From positions 29,901-93,900 of the forward strand of contig NZ_CP095399.1 of the NCBI RefSeq assembly GCF_023008545.1: a stretch of 64,000 nt of DNA. The letters run 5' to 3'. Of the stretch, positions 7,855-16,929 are shown piece after piece (the stretch's first letter is position 1; each line of letters starts with the position of its first letter). This DNA comes from Natribaculum luteum (GTDB lineage Archaea > Halobacteriota > Halobacteria > Halobacteriales > Natrialbaceae). Position numbers and translations under genes: made by a program. Under the pieces are notes generated by a model, which was given only the letters and a program-made list of their open reading frames with translations, ran no database searches and was not told where the DNA came from.

Positions 7855-9249
7855 CTAATCAGCGGACGCTGGGGTCTCCACTTTGATCGGCGCGTCGTCT
7901 GGCGTTCCACTCTTGTTCAAGAGCGACGCTGGGTATGCATCGTACGCTGTCCCGATCAGCAGTGGTTCGACCTCTGCAAGGGTTGCGGGTGTTCCGTATG
8001 GACTGCAGTCCGCTGTCCTATTCCAGGCATGGACCCAGAGATACGTCTGCTGGGACAGCGTTCGTGAGTCGGGCTCAAAGAGTGCCTCAACCCAGTGCTG
8101 TTTGCGTTCGTCGTCACCAGTGAGTGCCTGTGAGAGTTCGCCGATATGCCAGTAGTTTCCACCACCCCACCGCGCAAAGCTTCGCGTCCCATCCCGCTCG
8201 TAGGCGATCTCTGTGAAGTTTGCACTGAGCTCTCGCTTCTTCCCGTATGCCTCTGCCTTGCCGATATACCGGGGCACGATGTCAGCAGGTGTTGCAGTCT
8301 CTGCAGGTTCCTCGAGCTGGTACATGATGTACAGCAGGCCATCGTCGCCGTCCGCACGGATGCCGTCCTCGTCGACACACTTCCGGCCTTCACGGCGAAT
8401 CCGGGTATCGATCTCTGCAGAGCGCTCGAGCGTTCCGTCGTCGCGTGTTCGAACCCGTAATTCGTCGGTCACATCAAAGAGCGGAATCGGGTCCGACTGT
8501 CCTCCGCTTTGGATATCAGCCAGTATGTACTCTTCAGCCCACGCTTCCCAACACTCGTCCTTCGTCATGGGGTTGGCCCGCGTATTTTCGCCGCCACTCG
8601 GCCACTGTCTGTCCTGTGCGGTGATTTCGTCTGCGACCCACTCCGTCCCAGCCTTGCCTATTTCGTGTAGAATTCGATTTGGAACGAACTCGCGATTGGC
8701 GAAGATCTGCTCGTATTCGGGCTGTGCGTGAACCAGTCCAACGAGTTTTGCCTCGAGTTCCTGGCGATACGTCTCGAACTCGTAGGGACCGGACTCGAGT
8801 TTGTCGACGTCAACGATCCAAACGTACAATCGGCTGTCCGCACGTTGGGCGACTGCTGCGATCTGATCATACTTCGAGAAGCTTCCCCACTCGCCATCGT
8901 CTTCCCACTCCGTAATTGGAAGCGAATCGCGGATCTTCCGGGAGTGTTGTCCGATCCGTGAGCTGATGTCGTTCGATTCGCCCACATACACAGGGATCAC
9001 GCTCTGCGCGTCTGTGACCGGCCCATCCAAGAGGTAGATCAGATAGAGGTAGTCACCGTCGTTCATCCCCCATTTGTAGCTCCCCAGTGCATCGCTCGTC
9101 TCGAGTCTGTCGTCAGTGGATTCGAAAAATGGGACCGGATCCGGTGTCTCATCAGATCGGAGGTCCGGCAAGAGCGTGTCCTCGAGCCATGCTTCCCAGA
9201 TCGCTGCTTTGCTCGTCGAACCTTCTGGGCTCTGCTCTCGCCCGTTCAT
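7855..9249 (-). CDS. Tandem GIY-YIG-like nuclease-fold protein
   Basis: 464 residues from ATG 9249, which overlaps the stop of the DUF6884-like gene; longer starts would read into that gene. Two related halves are visible. The first has YLIYLLDG, VIPVYVGES and DISSRIGQH (about residues 70-120). The second has LLYIMYQLEE and VPRYIGKAE (about 300-350). Each is preceded by a matching W-E-A-W helix (IWEAWLEDTLLPDL, CWEAWAEEYILADI). This is the layout of a duplicated GIY-YIG domain. In the first half the central YVG, Arg and His positions are kept; the second looks divergent. A nuclease or nucleic-acid-binding role is inferred. Confidence 0.65.
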   Translation of the reverse strand: MNGREQSPEGSTSKAAIWEAWLEDTLLPDLRSDETPDPVPFFESTDDRLETSDALGSYKWGMNDGDYLYLIYLLDGPVTDAQSVIPVYVGESNDISSRIGQHSRKIRDSLPITEWEDDGEWGSFSKYDQIAAVAQRADSRLYVWIVDVDKLESGPYEFETYRQELEAKLVGLVHAQPEYEQIFANREFVPNRILHEIGKAGTEWVADEITAQDRQWPSGGENTRANPMTKDECWEAWAEEYILADIQSGGQSDPIPLFDVTDELRVRTRDDGTLERSAEIDTRIRREGRKCVDEDGIRADGDDGLLYIMYQLEEPAETATPADIVPRYIGKAEAYGKKRELSANFTEIAYERDGTRSFARWGGGNYWHIGELSQALTGDDERKQHWVEALFEPDSRTLSQQTYLWVHAWNRTADCSPYGTPATLAEVEPLLIGTAYDAYPASLLNKSGTPDDAPIKVETPASAD

Positions 9250-9674
9250 AGACGCTGATTGTACCAACTGAGTCGTTCTCCGATCAGTAGTCCCTCTGTC
9301 GGAATCTGTACCGTGACGTCGTGGTCCTCGATCAACGGGAGTAGTTCCTCGTAGTATGCTTTCCCCGCATGGAACACGAGCGTGATGTCGGACTCGAGCA
9401 GACCTGCTTCTTCCAGTTCCTCGTATACCCCTTGGGACCACTCTCGCTTTCGTGCGACTCGAGCGCCGGTCAGCGTCTCGTCATACGGCTCGATCGGCGA
9501 GCCGTCTGGTTCGAGCAGCTGGTGCTTCGCTGAGAGGATATACCAGTCGTCGTGATACTGCTCACAGTATTGTCGCGCTTTGCTGAACAACGCTGATGGA
9601 GAGTAGAGTTCTGCTGGTGGTGCCGCATGTTCGCGCTTCGTTTTCGTGCAACTCACCAGTCCGATTTCGGTCAT
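9246..9674 (-). CDS. DUF6884-like protein
   Basis: 142 residues. It begins IGLVSCTKTKREHAAPPAELYSPSALFSKARQYCEQ, with later WYILSAKHQLLEPDGSPIEPYDETL and VFHAGKAYYEELLP. These are hallmarks, as I remember them, of the DUF6884 family: an alpha/beta fold with a conserved N-terminal SCTKTK loop and a central SAKHQLL segment, distantly reminiscent of YaaA. The function is unknown. Its last four bases overlap the start of the tandem GIY-YIG-like gene, so the two proteins are made together and may act together. Confidence 0.75.
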   Translation of the reverse strand: MTEIGLVSCTKTKREHAAPPAELYSPSALFSKARQYCEQYHDDWYILSAKHQLLEPDGSPIEPYDETLTGARVARKREWSQGVYEELEEAGLLESDITLVFHAGKAYYEELLPLIEDHDVTVQIPTEGLLIGERLSWYNQRL

Positions 9675-10447
9675 GAAACGATATTTTCACGCCAGATGGT
9701 AATTAGCCGACGATCTCTCATGAGATGACGTCTTTTGGCGAATTGGATATGGAGACCATCGTATGGCGACTCTCGGCCTGCGGTGCGTCCGTGAGCGTTT
9801 TCATCACATGAGTTACCGAAGGAAGTGAAGCACTATTACACGAAGTACGCGATATCTCTCGATAGCAACCGTTCGATAGCACATCCGAAAGTCGGTGTGT
9901 CCTAACACCGACTGTTTTGGAAGGATCAACTCGATGCATCTCCGACTGATATCGAACGCCTCAATCGAGAACTCGAAGAGACGCTTCTCAGCATCTTGCA
10001 GAGGTTGGCCTTCCACTTCGATTAGGTGCTGGTATCTACGTCGAAGATGCGTACTTCACGCCCACGAACGCCGATCGAGATCGCGACATCCTCAAGCTCG
10101 CACTGTTAAACCGAGAGAAAACCCGGGGAAGGTAGCAGGAGATCTCTCTGACCCCATTCTTATCGCAAACCGTGGATAATAGATCATATATGTGATAATA
10201 TGCGTGAGTTAGATATGAAATAATATATTTGACATAGTGTACAACAATAGTGATCTAATCAATTCCCATACCCGGTTGATATCGTGCAAATCCTTCTAGA
10301 TTTAATAGTAACATAAGACTTATAAATAGAACCCTCCCAACAGCGCGGTTTGGAAACTAGGATCTGATGTCCAACAGACTACTGGAACACTTGACAAATT
10401 CGTGGAATAGATCATAATTATTTGTTACATAGTACCCCCCTATCTAT
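9675..10447. other. Gene-poor stretch with a degenerate coding remnant
   Basis: No intact gene is convincing here. On the plus strand around 9925-10125 two short stretches read like decayed coding sequence. One is QLDASPTDIERLNRELEE, stopping near 10024; the other starts GIYVEDAYFTPTNADRDRD. They are interrupted by a stop and have no recognised family. From about 10180 to 10447 the DNA becomes strongly AT-rich and appears non-coding, marking the border with the AT-richer helicase gene. Confidence 0.35.
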
Positions 10448-12682
10448 TCAGTCATCACTATAATCAACAAGATCCATGCTTTTAAATGGGCCATCATCAT
10501 CTGGCACATTGAATTGAAGCTTTGGGTCTGTACTCCTAGTATCGTTGACAACTCTATTTAGTTCACCAGCGATTTTGCTTGTCGGATCTGTCCCTGTAAG
10601 TCGACACCATCCTTGTGTTCGTGTCAGGGCAACAAACGCTTTGTTCCGCGATCGAAGATGTTGACGACGCCAATTGCTGTCCGACACATCCTTCGACACT
10701 TCTTCAGCGACACTATCTAGTCCCATTACATAGACTAAGCCAGCTTCGTTCCCACGAGCATGATGAACCTCCGAAATAGTTACTTTTCCTTTCTCTTTAA
10801 AATTTGCTCGCCGCCCCTGTTGGCTCACTGTCTCTGTCACATGATGAACAATCGAGTCACGATTTTCTTGCAAACCTCCAAGCCGTTCCTCAAGACCAGC
10901 TTTTAATTGATCAAGAGGATCTTGGCGCTTCTTATACGGCCATAGATGGGTGATCATAATCTCGTGAGGCAATACATTTTCTTCTTCGAGATTCTGCTCA
11001 ATGTCATCAATAACCCAGTTGATCTCATCTTTCCAGTTTTTTCCCCAGTAGAGCCGGAGCAGCTCGCTTGGTTCTTGAAGTTCCCAGAACGGGTGAGGTG
11101 AGTTGTCTACAGGTCGCTTAATCACCACTCTCTCCCCGACTGACGATTGTTTGAAGTCCCCGTCGGTAACTTCGTAACCGAGTCGATCCCAACCTTCCTG
11201 TGTAGTCAATGTTTGGATCACCGGCCCGTCACGATATAACCCCATACCGAATGCGTGAGCAGTCATAAGGATCGAACGAGGGGTTCGGAATGATTTCCTC
11301 ATAATGTGGGTGCTGTTAATACCTCCCGGTAGTTTGCCTGAGACTGACACTCGTGGGTTACCGTTTTCATCAACCCCGAATAGATCAACAGCTGAGAGGG
11401 CTTCAAGCGAGGCTAGATTCTGCGCTTCGTCGTATGCCCAGTAGATGCGTTTGGGCTCAGAAAGAGCTGCATAGCACATTCTGAAAAAGTGGGGCGTTAG
11501 GTCCTGAGCTTCATCGATAATAATTGTATCGTATAATTCTTCAATTTCTCCTGTCTCGATAAGATTTCGACAGCATTTATCTAAGAGCTTAGGAGTCTTA
11601 GTGTATCGACCGAACTTTCGTTTGGCGTCATCGTAACTCAATGGAGATTCGCCTGATTCCCTAGCGATTTCGTAGTACATCCCTGGACCTGTGCTACGTC
11701 CACCCCAACCGTGACGGACATGTAACTGGCTCCAGTTTGGATCATCTCCACCGGAAAAGTTCTGATAGAAGGCTGCTATCAGTTCCTCGTGACTCTGCCG
11801 GAGCCCATGCGTTCGAAATGCAACTGCGATGGTCCACTTAGGATGTTCCCAGTGTAATTTGGCCGCCCGAAGTGCACAGACGACAGTTTTTCCAGATCCC
11901 GCGATACCACGAATATGTTGTGGCGCATCCGGTGTCTGGAGCCCGATCTTTAGCTGTTTATCAGTTAAGATTTTTAAACGACGATCAAGGAAGTCAAGCA
12001 ATTCACGCTTTGACTTCGGCGTAATTGCAGCATTGAGCTGGCCACCACTGATGCTATCACTGAATTTTAAAGTTGCCAAACCGTGACGGAGTATTTCATC
12101 ATCAAGCGGAGATTCCAATAATGCCGTTAGCTTGTCCTTCAGCTCTTCACGATTGGCCAGTGTATCCTTGAAAATGAGCCGTTCAGATGCTTTGTCTTCA
12201 AAGGTTTCATGCCATTTTCTCCTCGTAATGTTTGGTAAGACGACAAAATCAGAGACTGGAATTTTTGATTGTCGGTCATCGGTTCGTAATTCATCGCGGT
12301 TTTCGAACTGCCGCCGTACCGCGATCATTGCATCGCCCACTGTGTTCTCCGGTCGAATCGATGTAGATTCTCCAGCAAGTTGCCAATCAGGCCCGGTGAG
12401 GCGTTCAATATCATCAATTTCGATATCAACAATATTCATAACAAACGCGCCAACGGAAGAAGCTAAGCCGACGACATCAATATACTCTGCATCACCGCGT
12501 CCAGTCTGCGGATACTTATAGTATAGCTGAAGAAACTGCTCTGACAGTGCTTCTTCAATATTATTTAAGACTCTTTGAGTATTCTCATTATCTGGCCGAA
12601 CATTTTCACCAATCCTACAGTTTAGGTATTTATGATCCGCTGTTTCGATCCGGTCCGGAATATCGTACGACGATTTGCTCAT
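10448..12682 (-). CDS. SF1 (UvrD-like) helicase with degenerate NERD-like N-terminal domain
   Basis: 744 residues. The helicase core has Walker A GIAGSGKT (259-266), Walker B DEAQD (390-394), and a C-terminal VALTR motif near residue 685, typical of UvrD/Rep helicases. Residues ~30-90 resemble a NERD domain: GRGDAEYIDVVGL, then GAFVMNIVDI, where NERD nucleases normally have an E-x-K catalytic pair. Here that pair is replaced, suggesting an inactive nuclease or a binding module. The gene is AT-richer than its neighbours (many ATT/AAT/TTA codons), a sign of transfer. A defence or DNA-repair role is plausible; the membrane protein upstream may be a partner. Confidence 0.75.
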   Translation of the reverse strand: MSKSSYDIPDRIETADHKYLNCRIGENVRPDNENTQRVLNNIEEALSEQFLQLYYKYPQTGRGDAEYIDVVGLASSVGAFVMNIVDIEIDDIERLTGPDWQLAGESTSIRPENTVGDAMIAVRRQFENRDELRTDDRQSKIPVSDFVVLPNITRRKWHETFEDKASERLIFKDTLANREELKDKLTALLESPLDDEILRHGLATLKFSDSISGGQLNAAITPKSKRELLDFLDRRLKILTDKQLKIGLQTPDAPQHIRGIAGSGKTVVCALRAAKLHWEHPKWTIAVAFRTHGLRQSHEELIAAFYQNFSGGDDPNWSQLHVRHGWGGRSTGPGMYYEIARESGESPLSYDDAKRKFGRYTKTPKLLDKCCRNLIETGEIEELYDTIIIDEAQDLTPHFFRMCYAALSEPKRIYWAYDEAQNLASLEALSAVDLFGVDENGNPRVSVSGKLPGGINSTHIMRKSFRTPRSILMTAHAFGMGLYRDGPVIQTLTTQEGWDRLGYEVTDGDFKQSSVGERVVIKRPVDNSPHPFWELQEPSELLRLYWGKNWKDEINWVIDDIEQNLEEENVLPHEIMITHLWPYKKRQDPLDQLKAGLEERLGGLQENRDSIVHHVTETVSQQGRRANFKEKGKVTISEVHHARGNEAGLVYVMGLDSVAEEVSKDVSDSNWRRQHLRSRNKAFVALTRTQGWCRLTGTDPTSKIAGELNRVVNDTRSTDPKLQFNVPDDDGPFKSMDLVDYSDD

Positions 12683-12739
12683 ACCCTTTCGCGATTGTGA
12701 AGTGACAAATATTCTTTGTTCTGATAAATAATAAACCCA

Positions 12740-13471
12740 TCAGTTTAATTGATAACGATAGACTGACTCAGCAGTTGGGGAATCCGGTAGATCAGTTAAT
12801 TCGACAGTCATGCTATCCCCAGCAGCGCGGTCGATATCAAAGTCATCAATAACATTCGCGTTGCCGGTAATCCGATACTCAACGGTGACACTACCACCTC
12901 CATTGGATATTAATGATCGGAAACAAGTTTGAAATTCTTCTGTAATTGGCTCTGTTTCTCCCTTAGGGACTCGAGCGGTAGTAATATTCTTTGCGACGAA
13001 TGTTACTGGTTCCTCCTGGGGACGAGCGGAGGTGTCTTCTAAAACACGCTTTTCTGTGGAATCATAGCGGCGAAGAGGAGTTTGACTTGCTTCAGGCTGG
13101 AACCAGTCCGTCTCAGGGCATTCCAGAATACAATTTAACTTTAAATCCTGTGCCACGCCATGTCCATAGTTAGCAAGCTTAAGATATACATCATCATCCT
13201 CAAACCATCGATCAACGACTTCGATAGAGGGCTCGGTTTCAAATTGCATTAGCCGTTTTTCCATCTCCACTTGCCTTCGACTCAACTCGACCTGCTGCTG
13301 TGTGAGTAGGATCACAGTAGCAGTGAGCAGAGCGCTCAAGAGGGTAGTTGTCACACTGATCGGCCGTTGAACAGTAATACTTCCTGTATTGACAGCAATC
13401 ATTCCTCCAATGAGGCTGACAGCTACGATAATATATGCGATCAGCCAGCCTAGTCTGGTATTCGAATTCAT
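12740..13471 (-). CDS. Two-helix membrane protein with long soluble domain
   Basis: 243 residues. Two membrane helices lie at ~8-27 (GWLIAYIIVAVSLIGGMIAV) and ~38-58 (ISVTTTLLSALLTATVILL). A short coiled segment VELSRRQVEMEKRLMQFE follows, then a beta-rich soluble domain with two cysteines. The layout resembles membrane-anchored sensors of unknown function in archaeal accessory regions. It lies 57 bases upstream of the helicase gene on the same strand and shares its AT-rich composition, so it was probably acquired with it. No enzyme motif is seen. Confidence 0.6.
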   Translation of the reverse strand: MNSNTRLGWLIAYIIVAVSLIGGMIAVNTGSITVQRPISVTTTLLSALLTATVILLTQQQVELSRRQVEMEKRLMQFETEPSIEVVDRWFEDDDVYLKLANYGHGVAQDLKLNCILECPETDWFQPEASQTPLRRYDSTEKRVLEDTSARPQEEPVTFVAKNITTARVPKGETEPITEEFQTCFRSLISNGGGSVTVEYRITGNANVIDDFDIDRAAGDSMTVELTDLPDSPTAESVYRYQLN

Positions 13472-13667
13472 CTTGTTTCTGATACCCTACTTATCTCACA
13501 GGTTAGTATAATATCTGTGAGTTTCATTTAATCACCTAACATCTAATCAATGATTTGGCTGGTTGGAATAACTCATAATCGAATGAATCAGCAGTTGCTC
13601 GAGTAACGACCTAACGGCTGGAGTATCCTCAATCTTCAATTTCAACCTAGCGTACCTGAGTCAAACG

Positions 13668-14240
13668 TTACGCAGACTCGGCTTGCAACTCCTCGAGAGC
13701 AGTTTCCAGCGACCCCTGAAACTGCCACGAGGCTTGCTCGAACGCGCTGTCTGTCGGCCCGTCCCACCGAGGAAAGCCGGCATGGTCGCTCACCTTGACG
13801 GTCCACTCGGCCGGTTCATCGAATGGGGTTCGCGTTGGCAGTTCGACGACGTAGAGGTACTCTTCATCTCCATGAATGCCGTTGACGGGATTTTCGACAC
13901 CGTGACCGAGCAGGAACAACGGTTGCTCAAGATGTGCCATGTTCGACGGGTCCAGCAAGTCATCCGGCTGGTCTGCGCGAATACTTCGGTCACGCCCTTC
14001 GTCTATGTAGAGGCCCATACTCGAGAGCGTCTCGAGGAAGATGAACTGCGCAGCGGCGTAGCTGGGTCCACGTTCCGTTCGTGTCTTCTCGAGCAGCTGT
14101 TTGAGTTGGGCAAGGTCACGGAGGACGCTTTTCGGATAGCCGTCGGAATGCCGGTAGACCTGTGCGATGCGATTGGTTGAATTCTGTTCTGCTGCAGACT
14201 CGTTTCGGTGGACGAATCGGAGTTGACTTCGGGTTGACAT
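13668..14240 (-). CDS. Hypothetical protein with MSTRS...HSDGYP motif
   Basis: 190 residues from ATG 14240; the frame to 14321 would cross the leader hairpin and is rejected. The N-terminus MSTRSQLRFV...VYRHSDGYPKSVL resembles a widespread phage/plasmid family beginning MSTRS and carrying a WDGYP-like motif. The middle has AAQFIFLETLSSMGLYI and LFLLGHGVENPVNGIHGDEEYLYVVEL; the C-terminus is helical. The function is unknown. The leader at about 14274-14294 contains GCGCCGGTGATGG, shared with the leader of the gene at 17934-18434. Confidence 0.65.
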   Translation of the reverse strand: MSTRSQLRFVHRNESAAEQNSTNRIAQVYRHSDGYPKSVLRDLAQLKQLLEKTRTERGPSYAAAQFIFLETLSSMGLYIDEGRDRSIRADQPDDLLDPSNMAHLEQPLFLLGHGVENPVNGIHGDEEYLYVVELPTRTPFDEPAEWTVKVSDHAGFPRWDGPTDSAFEQASWQFQGSLETALEELQAESA

Positions 14241-14594
14241 CGATTTCTCCTCTCCAGCGCGACTACGCCAGCACCCATCACCGGCGCACAAACAACTCCC
14301 GCGGACAGGGTAGTCTGGCATCTAATTACTGCTATGTTAACCCTCTGTGACAGATCGGCTACGCCTGCGGATTCGTCCATGCTGTTCTTCCCGCTCTGCT
14401 CGAGAAGTTCTACTCTTAGATCGAGTCATCGAACTGTTCACCACTTCCTTCTTGGGCACTTCTGAATCGATAAGTTCAGGTAGTACAATTATCGCTGCTA
14501 AATTCCGCCTGTCCGGATGCTATCAAGATCGGCCTGCTGAATAGAGAGATTTCTTCAGCATGGGGACTACCATTATTTGAATAGAAGCCGATCC
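14241..14594. other. Intergenic leader region
   Basis: No gene is seen between the leftward gene starting at 14240 and the rightward membrane protein. It holds a GCGCC-containing leader stem (14274-14290) next to TTTGTG and AT-richer sequence towards 14594. Frames here lack haloarchaeal codon bias. Confidence 0.4.
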
Positions 14595-15233
14595 ATGACC
14601 CGTATCATGGTTCAAACCACATTGGAGATAATAGGCCTTATTTTCGGTCTTCTCGGGTCAATTATAGCAGTTAGTAATGAGTTTTCAACACTTCGTAAAA
14701 TTGGTATAAAGATCTCCAAAATAGCACCATGGTCACAGTGGGATCTTACCCTCTTGGATCAGGGGCTTGATACACTCCCTGAACGTCGGGTACGTAGTGA
14801 CCACGATGCATTTCTCCCGATGTTTGATTATCTCACCGAATCGGGCCAACCCACCACCAGGCCGTCATACACGGAGGAGGACTTAAAATTCATAGATGAG
14901 GTTAAGGATACAAATCTTCACAGATTAGCTGAAGATCTAATGGAATTAAAGCATCAGTCTCAAGAAGGAGATAAGGAGATGGAACAATTGTTGAATCGCA
15001 TGACAGGGTTCGTAGGTCAAATATCCGACGAAGAAATGTATTTTAGTTTATCTGATGATGGAAATGAGATTGTTTTTAATATTCCTCGCTATCCCAACCT
15101 CTCGGGCCAATCCTTTAATCGGTCGTATTACGAGGACCGATTGAATGCTGAGATTGATCGATTCTTTGTGCACACTGGCACTCTCTTGATCGGAATGGCA
15201 TTCGCTTTCCAAGGTCTTTCCCTCATATTTTAA
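14595..15233 (+). CDS. AT-rich membrane protein with N- and C-terminal helices
   Basis: 212 residues from ATG 14595; ATG 14607 and TTG 14577 are alternatives. An N-terminal membrane helix (TTLEIIGLIFGLLGSIIAVS) and a C-terminal one (HTGTLLIGMAFAFQGLSLIF) enclose a soluble acidic domain with two helical stretches (KFIDEVKDTNLHRLAEDLMELK). The hairpin-like topology puts both ends in the membrane. Codon use is AT-rich compared with the flanking genes. No family is recognised. A copy of a 16-base repeat (15399-15414) lies downstream. Confidence 0.6.
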   Translation: MTRIMVQTTLEIIGLIFGLLGSIIAVSNEFSTLRKIGIKISKIAPWSQWDLTLLDQGLDTLPERRVRSDHDAFLPMFDYLTESGQPTTRPSYTEEDLKFIDEVKDTNLHRLAEDLMELKHQSQEGDKEMEQLLNRMTGFVGQISDEEMYFSLSDDGNEIVFNIPRYPNLSGQSFNRSYYEDRLNAEIDRFFVHTGTLLIGMAFAFQGLSLIF

Positions 15234-15398
15234 TTATATAAAGCATAGAGTGATTTCATTCTCTGTCAGTCACAGCTTATTCTATACTGCATGATCCAAC
15301 CAATCTAAATTCGGATCACTTTAGCACTGACGCCTTGTATTTAGCACGACTCCGTCAACATCTCTGGTAGATGGTAGAAGTATCAACGCTAAATTCGC

Positions 15399-15414
15399 AC
15401 ATCTACTTACCGGC
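15399..15414 (-). repeat. Copy of the GCCGGTAAGTAGATGT repeat
   Basis: On the minus strand this reads GCCGGTAAGTAGATGT, identical to 27232-27247 and one base different from 18717-18732. All three are intergenic and lie at the edges of small or AT-rich genes. The flanking 15234-15511 interval holds no gene. Confidence 0.55.
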
Positions 15415-15511
15415 AAATTCACCGCAGCAGTCGGTGGATCAAACCAGTGAGAGAGTTCTCTGATACCCGTCGAGAACAAGGTTTAGTCAGGTCAGCGCGT
15501 AACTTCCCCGT

Positions 15512-16486
15512 ATGCCCTTTAGCGTCAGTTGGCACACGCTTCTCGAGCATCTGGATGAGCTGCCGGCGGACGCGACACTGATCACACCATTGTCGCACTC
15601 TCGCATCCATATCACAGATGCCCAAGAACACCGCGTTATCGTCCAGTTTGACGAGTCGAACGAGAAGCGTCCGCTCCAGCGCGATCAGTTCGAGACACTC
15701 TACCATCAGATACAGACCACACATGATGGGTTCGACCTCGACCGGCTCCCGCCAGATGCTGACCCGTATCCAGCGGTGTTGAGTGTTCATCCACGGTTCG
15801 AGATCGACGAAGATGCGGGTGTGATCGCAGAGACAGACGGACCGACGACGACCCAACTGGCCGACACAGCACATGAACCAGACACCGATGACGACCGAAC
15901 CGAACCCGACGGTCTGGACGTCTACTCGGATGCGCTGCTACTGATCGATGCGCTCGAGCGCCACGACGTAACTGACCTGCCTGAGTTGGAGACGGCCACA
16001 CTGGTGAATCTCTATACGCTGCTGTCGGATGTCCAGCGCGATGCTAACGACTTTCGCCAAGAGGTTGCTGACGTACTTCTCTCACGGCTTCATCACGACC
16101 GTCCTGTTGCCGGTCAGTACGGCTCCGTCCAGCGCACGAGTCGCCGTAACCGCTCGCTCAAAGATGACGAAGACGTCCTCTCCATGCTCGAGGCGGAAGG
16201 GATCGACCGCGAGCGCGTCATGAGCGTTGATCGCCAGAAGGTTGACGAAGCCCTCGAGGTAACGACGCTCACCGAGTCCGATATCTACGAGATCGATGAG
16301 AGCGAGTACGTTCGCAAGGCGGAGGTCGATGACGACGTCAAGGAGTCGCGCCTCCAGGGCTTGAAGGACCGACTTGCCGCCAGCGAGGAGACAGAAGCTG
16401 AGGAACTGCAACAGGAAATCGAAGCACTCGAAGAGCGTATCGATGATCTCACGAGCTTCCAGGCGGGGACGGAGATACAGGGATGA
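15512..16486 (+). CDS. Conserved plasmid protein with C-terminal coiled coil
   Basis: 324 residues from ATG 15512. The N-terminus is beta-rich (TLITPLSHSRIHITDAQEHRVIVQFDES). The centre has a helical block LLIDALERHDVTDLPELETATLVNLYTLLSDVQRDAND, and residues ~215-310 carry repeated acidic helices ending in a coiled coil (EEAEELQQEIEALEERIDDL-like). Such proteins are common on haloarchaeal plasmids, but I cannot name the family or function. It stands alone on the plus strand, GC-rich and with normal codon bias. Confidence 0.65.
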   Translation: MPFSVSWHTLLEHLDELPADATLITPLSHSRIHITDAQEHRVIVQFDESNEKRPLQRDQFETLYHQIQTTHDGFDLDRLPPDADPYPAVLSVHPRFEIDEDAGVIAETDGPTTTQLADTAHEPDTDDDRTEPDGLDVYSDALLLIDALERHDVTDLPELETATLVNLYTLLSDVQRDANDFRQEVADVLLSRLHHDRPVAGQYGSVQRTSRRNRSLKDDEDVLSMLEAEGIDRERVMSVDRQKVDEALEVTTLTESDIYEIDESEYVRKAEVDDDVKESRLQGLKDRLAASEETEAEELQQEIEALEERIDDLTSFQAGTEIQG

Positions 16487-16577
16487 CTGGTGACGGCTTT
16501 CGCGTCATCATGCACAGCGCAGGTGGTTGGCGGGATCTCTCTCAGTCGTTCTGCAATCTGACACTGGCAGTGTCGAG

Positions 16578-16805
16578 TTAGCCATTGTCCTCCTGCAAGC
16601 GGAGTTCGTTGGCCCGTCTCTCGAGCAGGCGGAGGATCGGAACACGTTGTTGGTGCTGGTTTTCATAGGCGATGCAGGCTCGAAGCGTCTCCATATCGTT
16701 GATCGTCGCGATGCTGGCATCAATCAGCCGTGTGTTTGGTGCCTCGAGCCGCTGAGCTGGTGAGAGTTCGCTCGAGTTTGGAGGTTGCTTTGGTGTATCG
16801 CTCAT
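16578..16805 (-). CDS. Small helical haloarchaeal protein
   Basis: 75 residues. After a disordered Pro/Ser-rich N-terminus come two helices: TRLIDASIATINDMETLRACIAYENQH and QQRVPILRLLERRANELRLQ. There are no catalytic residues. It resembles short DNA- or protein-binding accessory proteins of haloarchaeal plasmids. A TGCCTC/GAGGCA stem-loop sits 8 bases upstream of its start (16813-16834). Confidence 0.6.
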   Translation of the reverse strand: MSDTPKQPPNSSELSPAQRLEAPNTRLIDASIATINDMETLRACIAYENQHQQRVPILRLLERRANELRLQEDNG

Positions 16806-16812
16806 TGGATGT

Positions 16813-16834
16813 TGCCTCTACCCCTGTTGAGGCA
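16813..16834 (-). promoter_or_regulatory. Leader stem-loop before the gene at 16805
   Basis: TGCCTC at 16813-16818 pairs with GAGGCA at 16829-16834 around a 10-base loop, close to the start codon of the leftward gene. It is one of several leader hairpins in this window. Confidence 0.45.
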
Positions 16835-16929
16835 CGAAAAACTGCATTGCTCTCTGGTTTTTCCGCAAGTGAGAGATGACCACGTGCTACGGTAAGTACG
16901 GGGGAAGCACCGGTCGTTCGATGCAGCGG

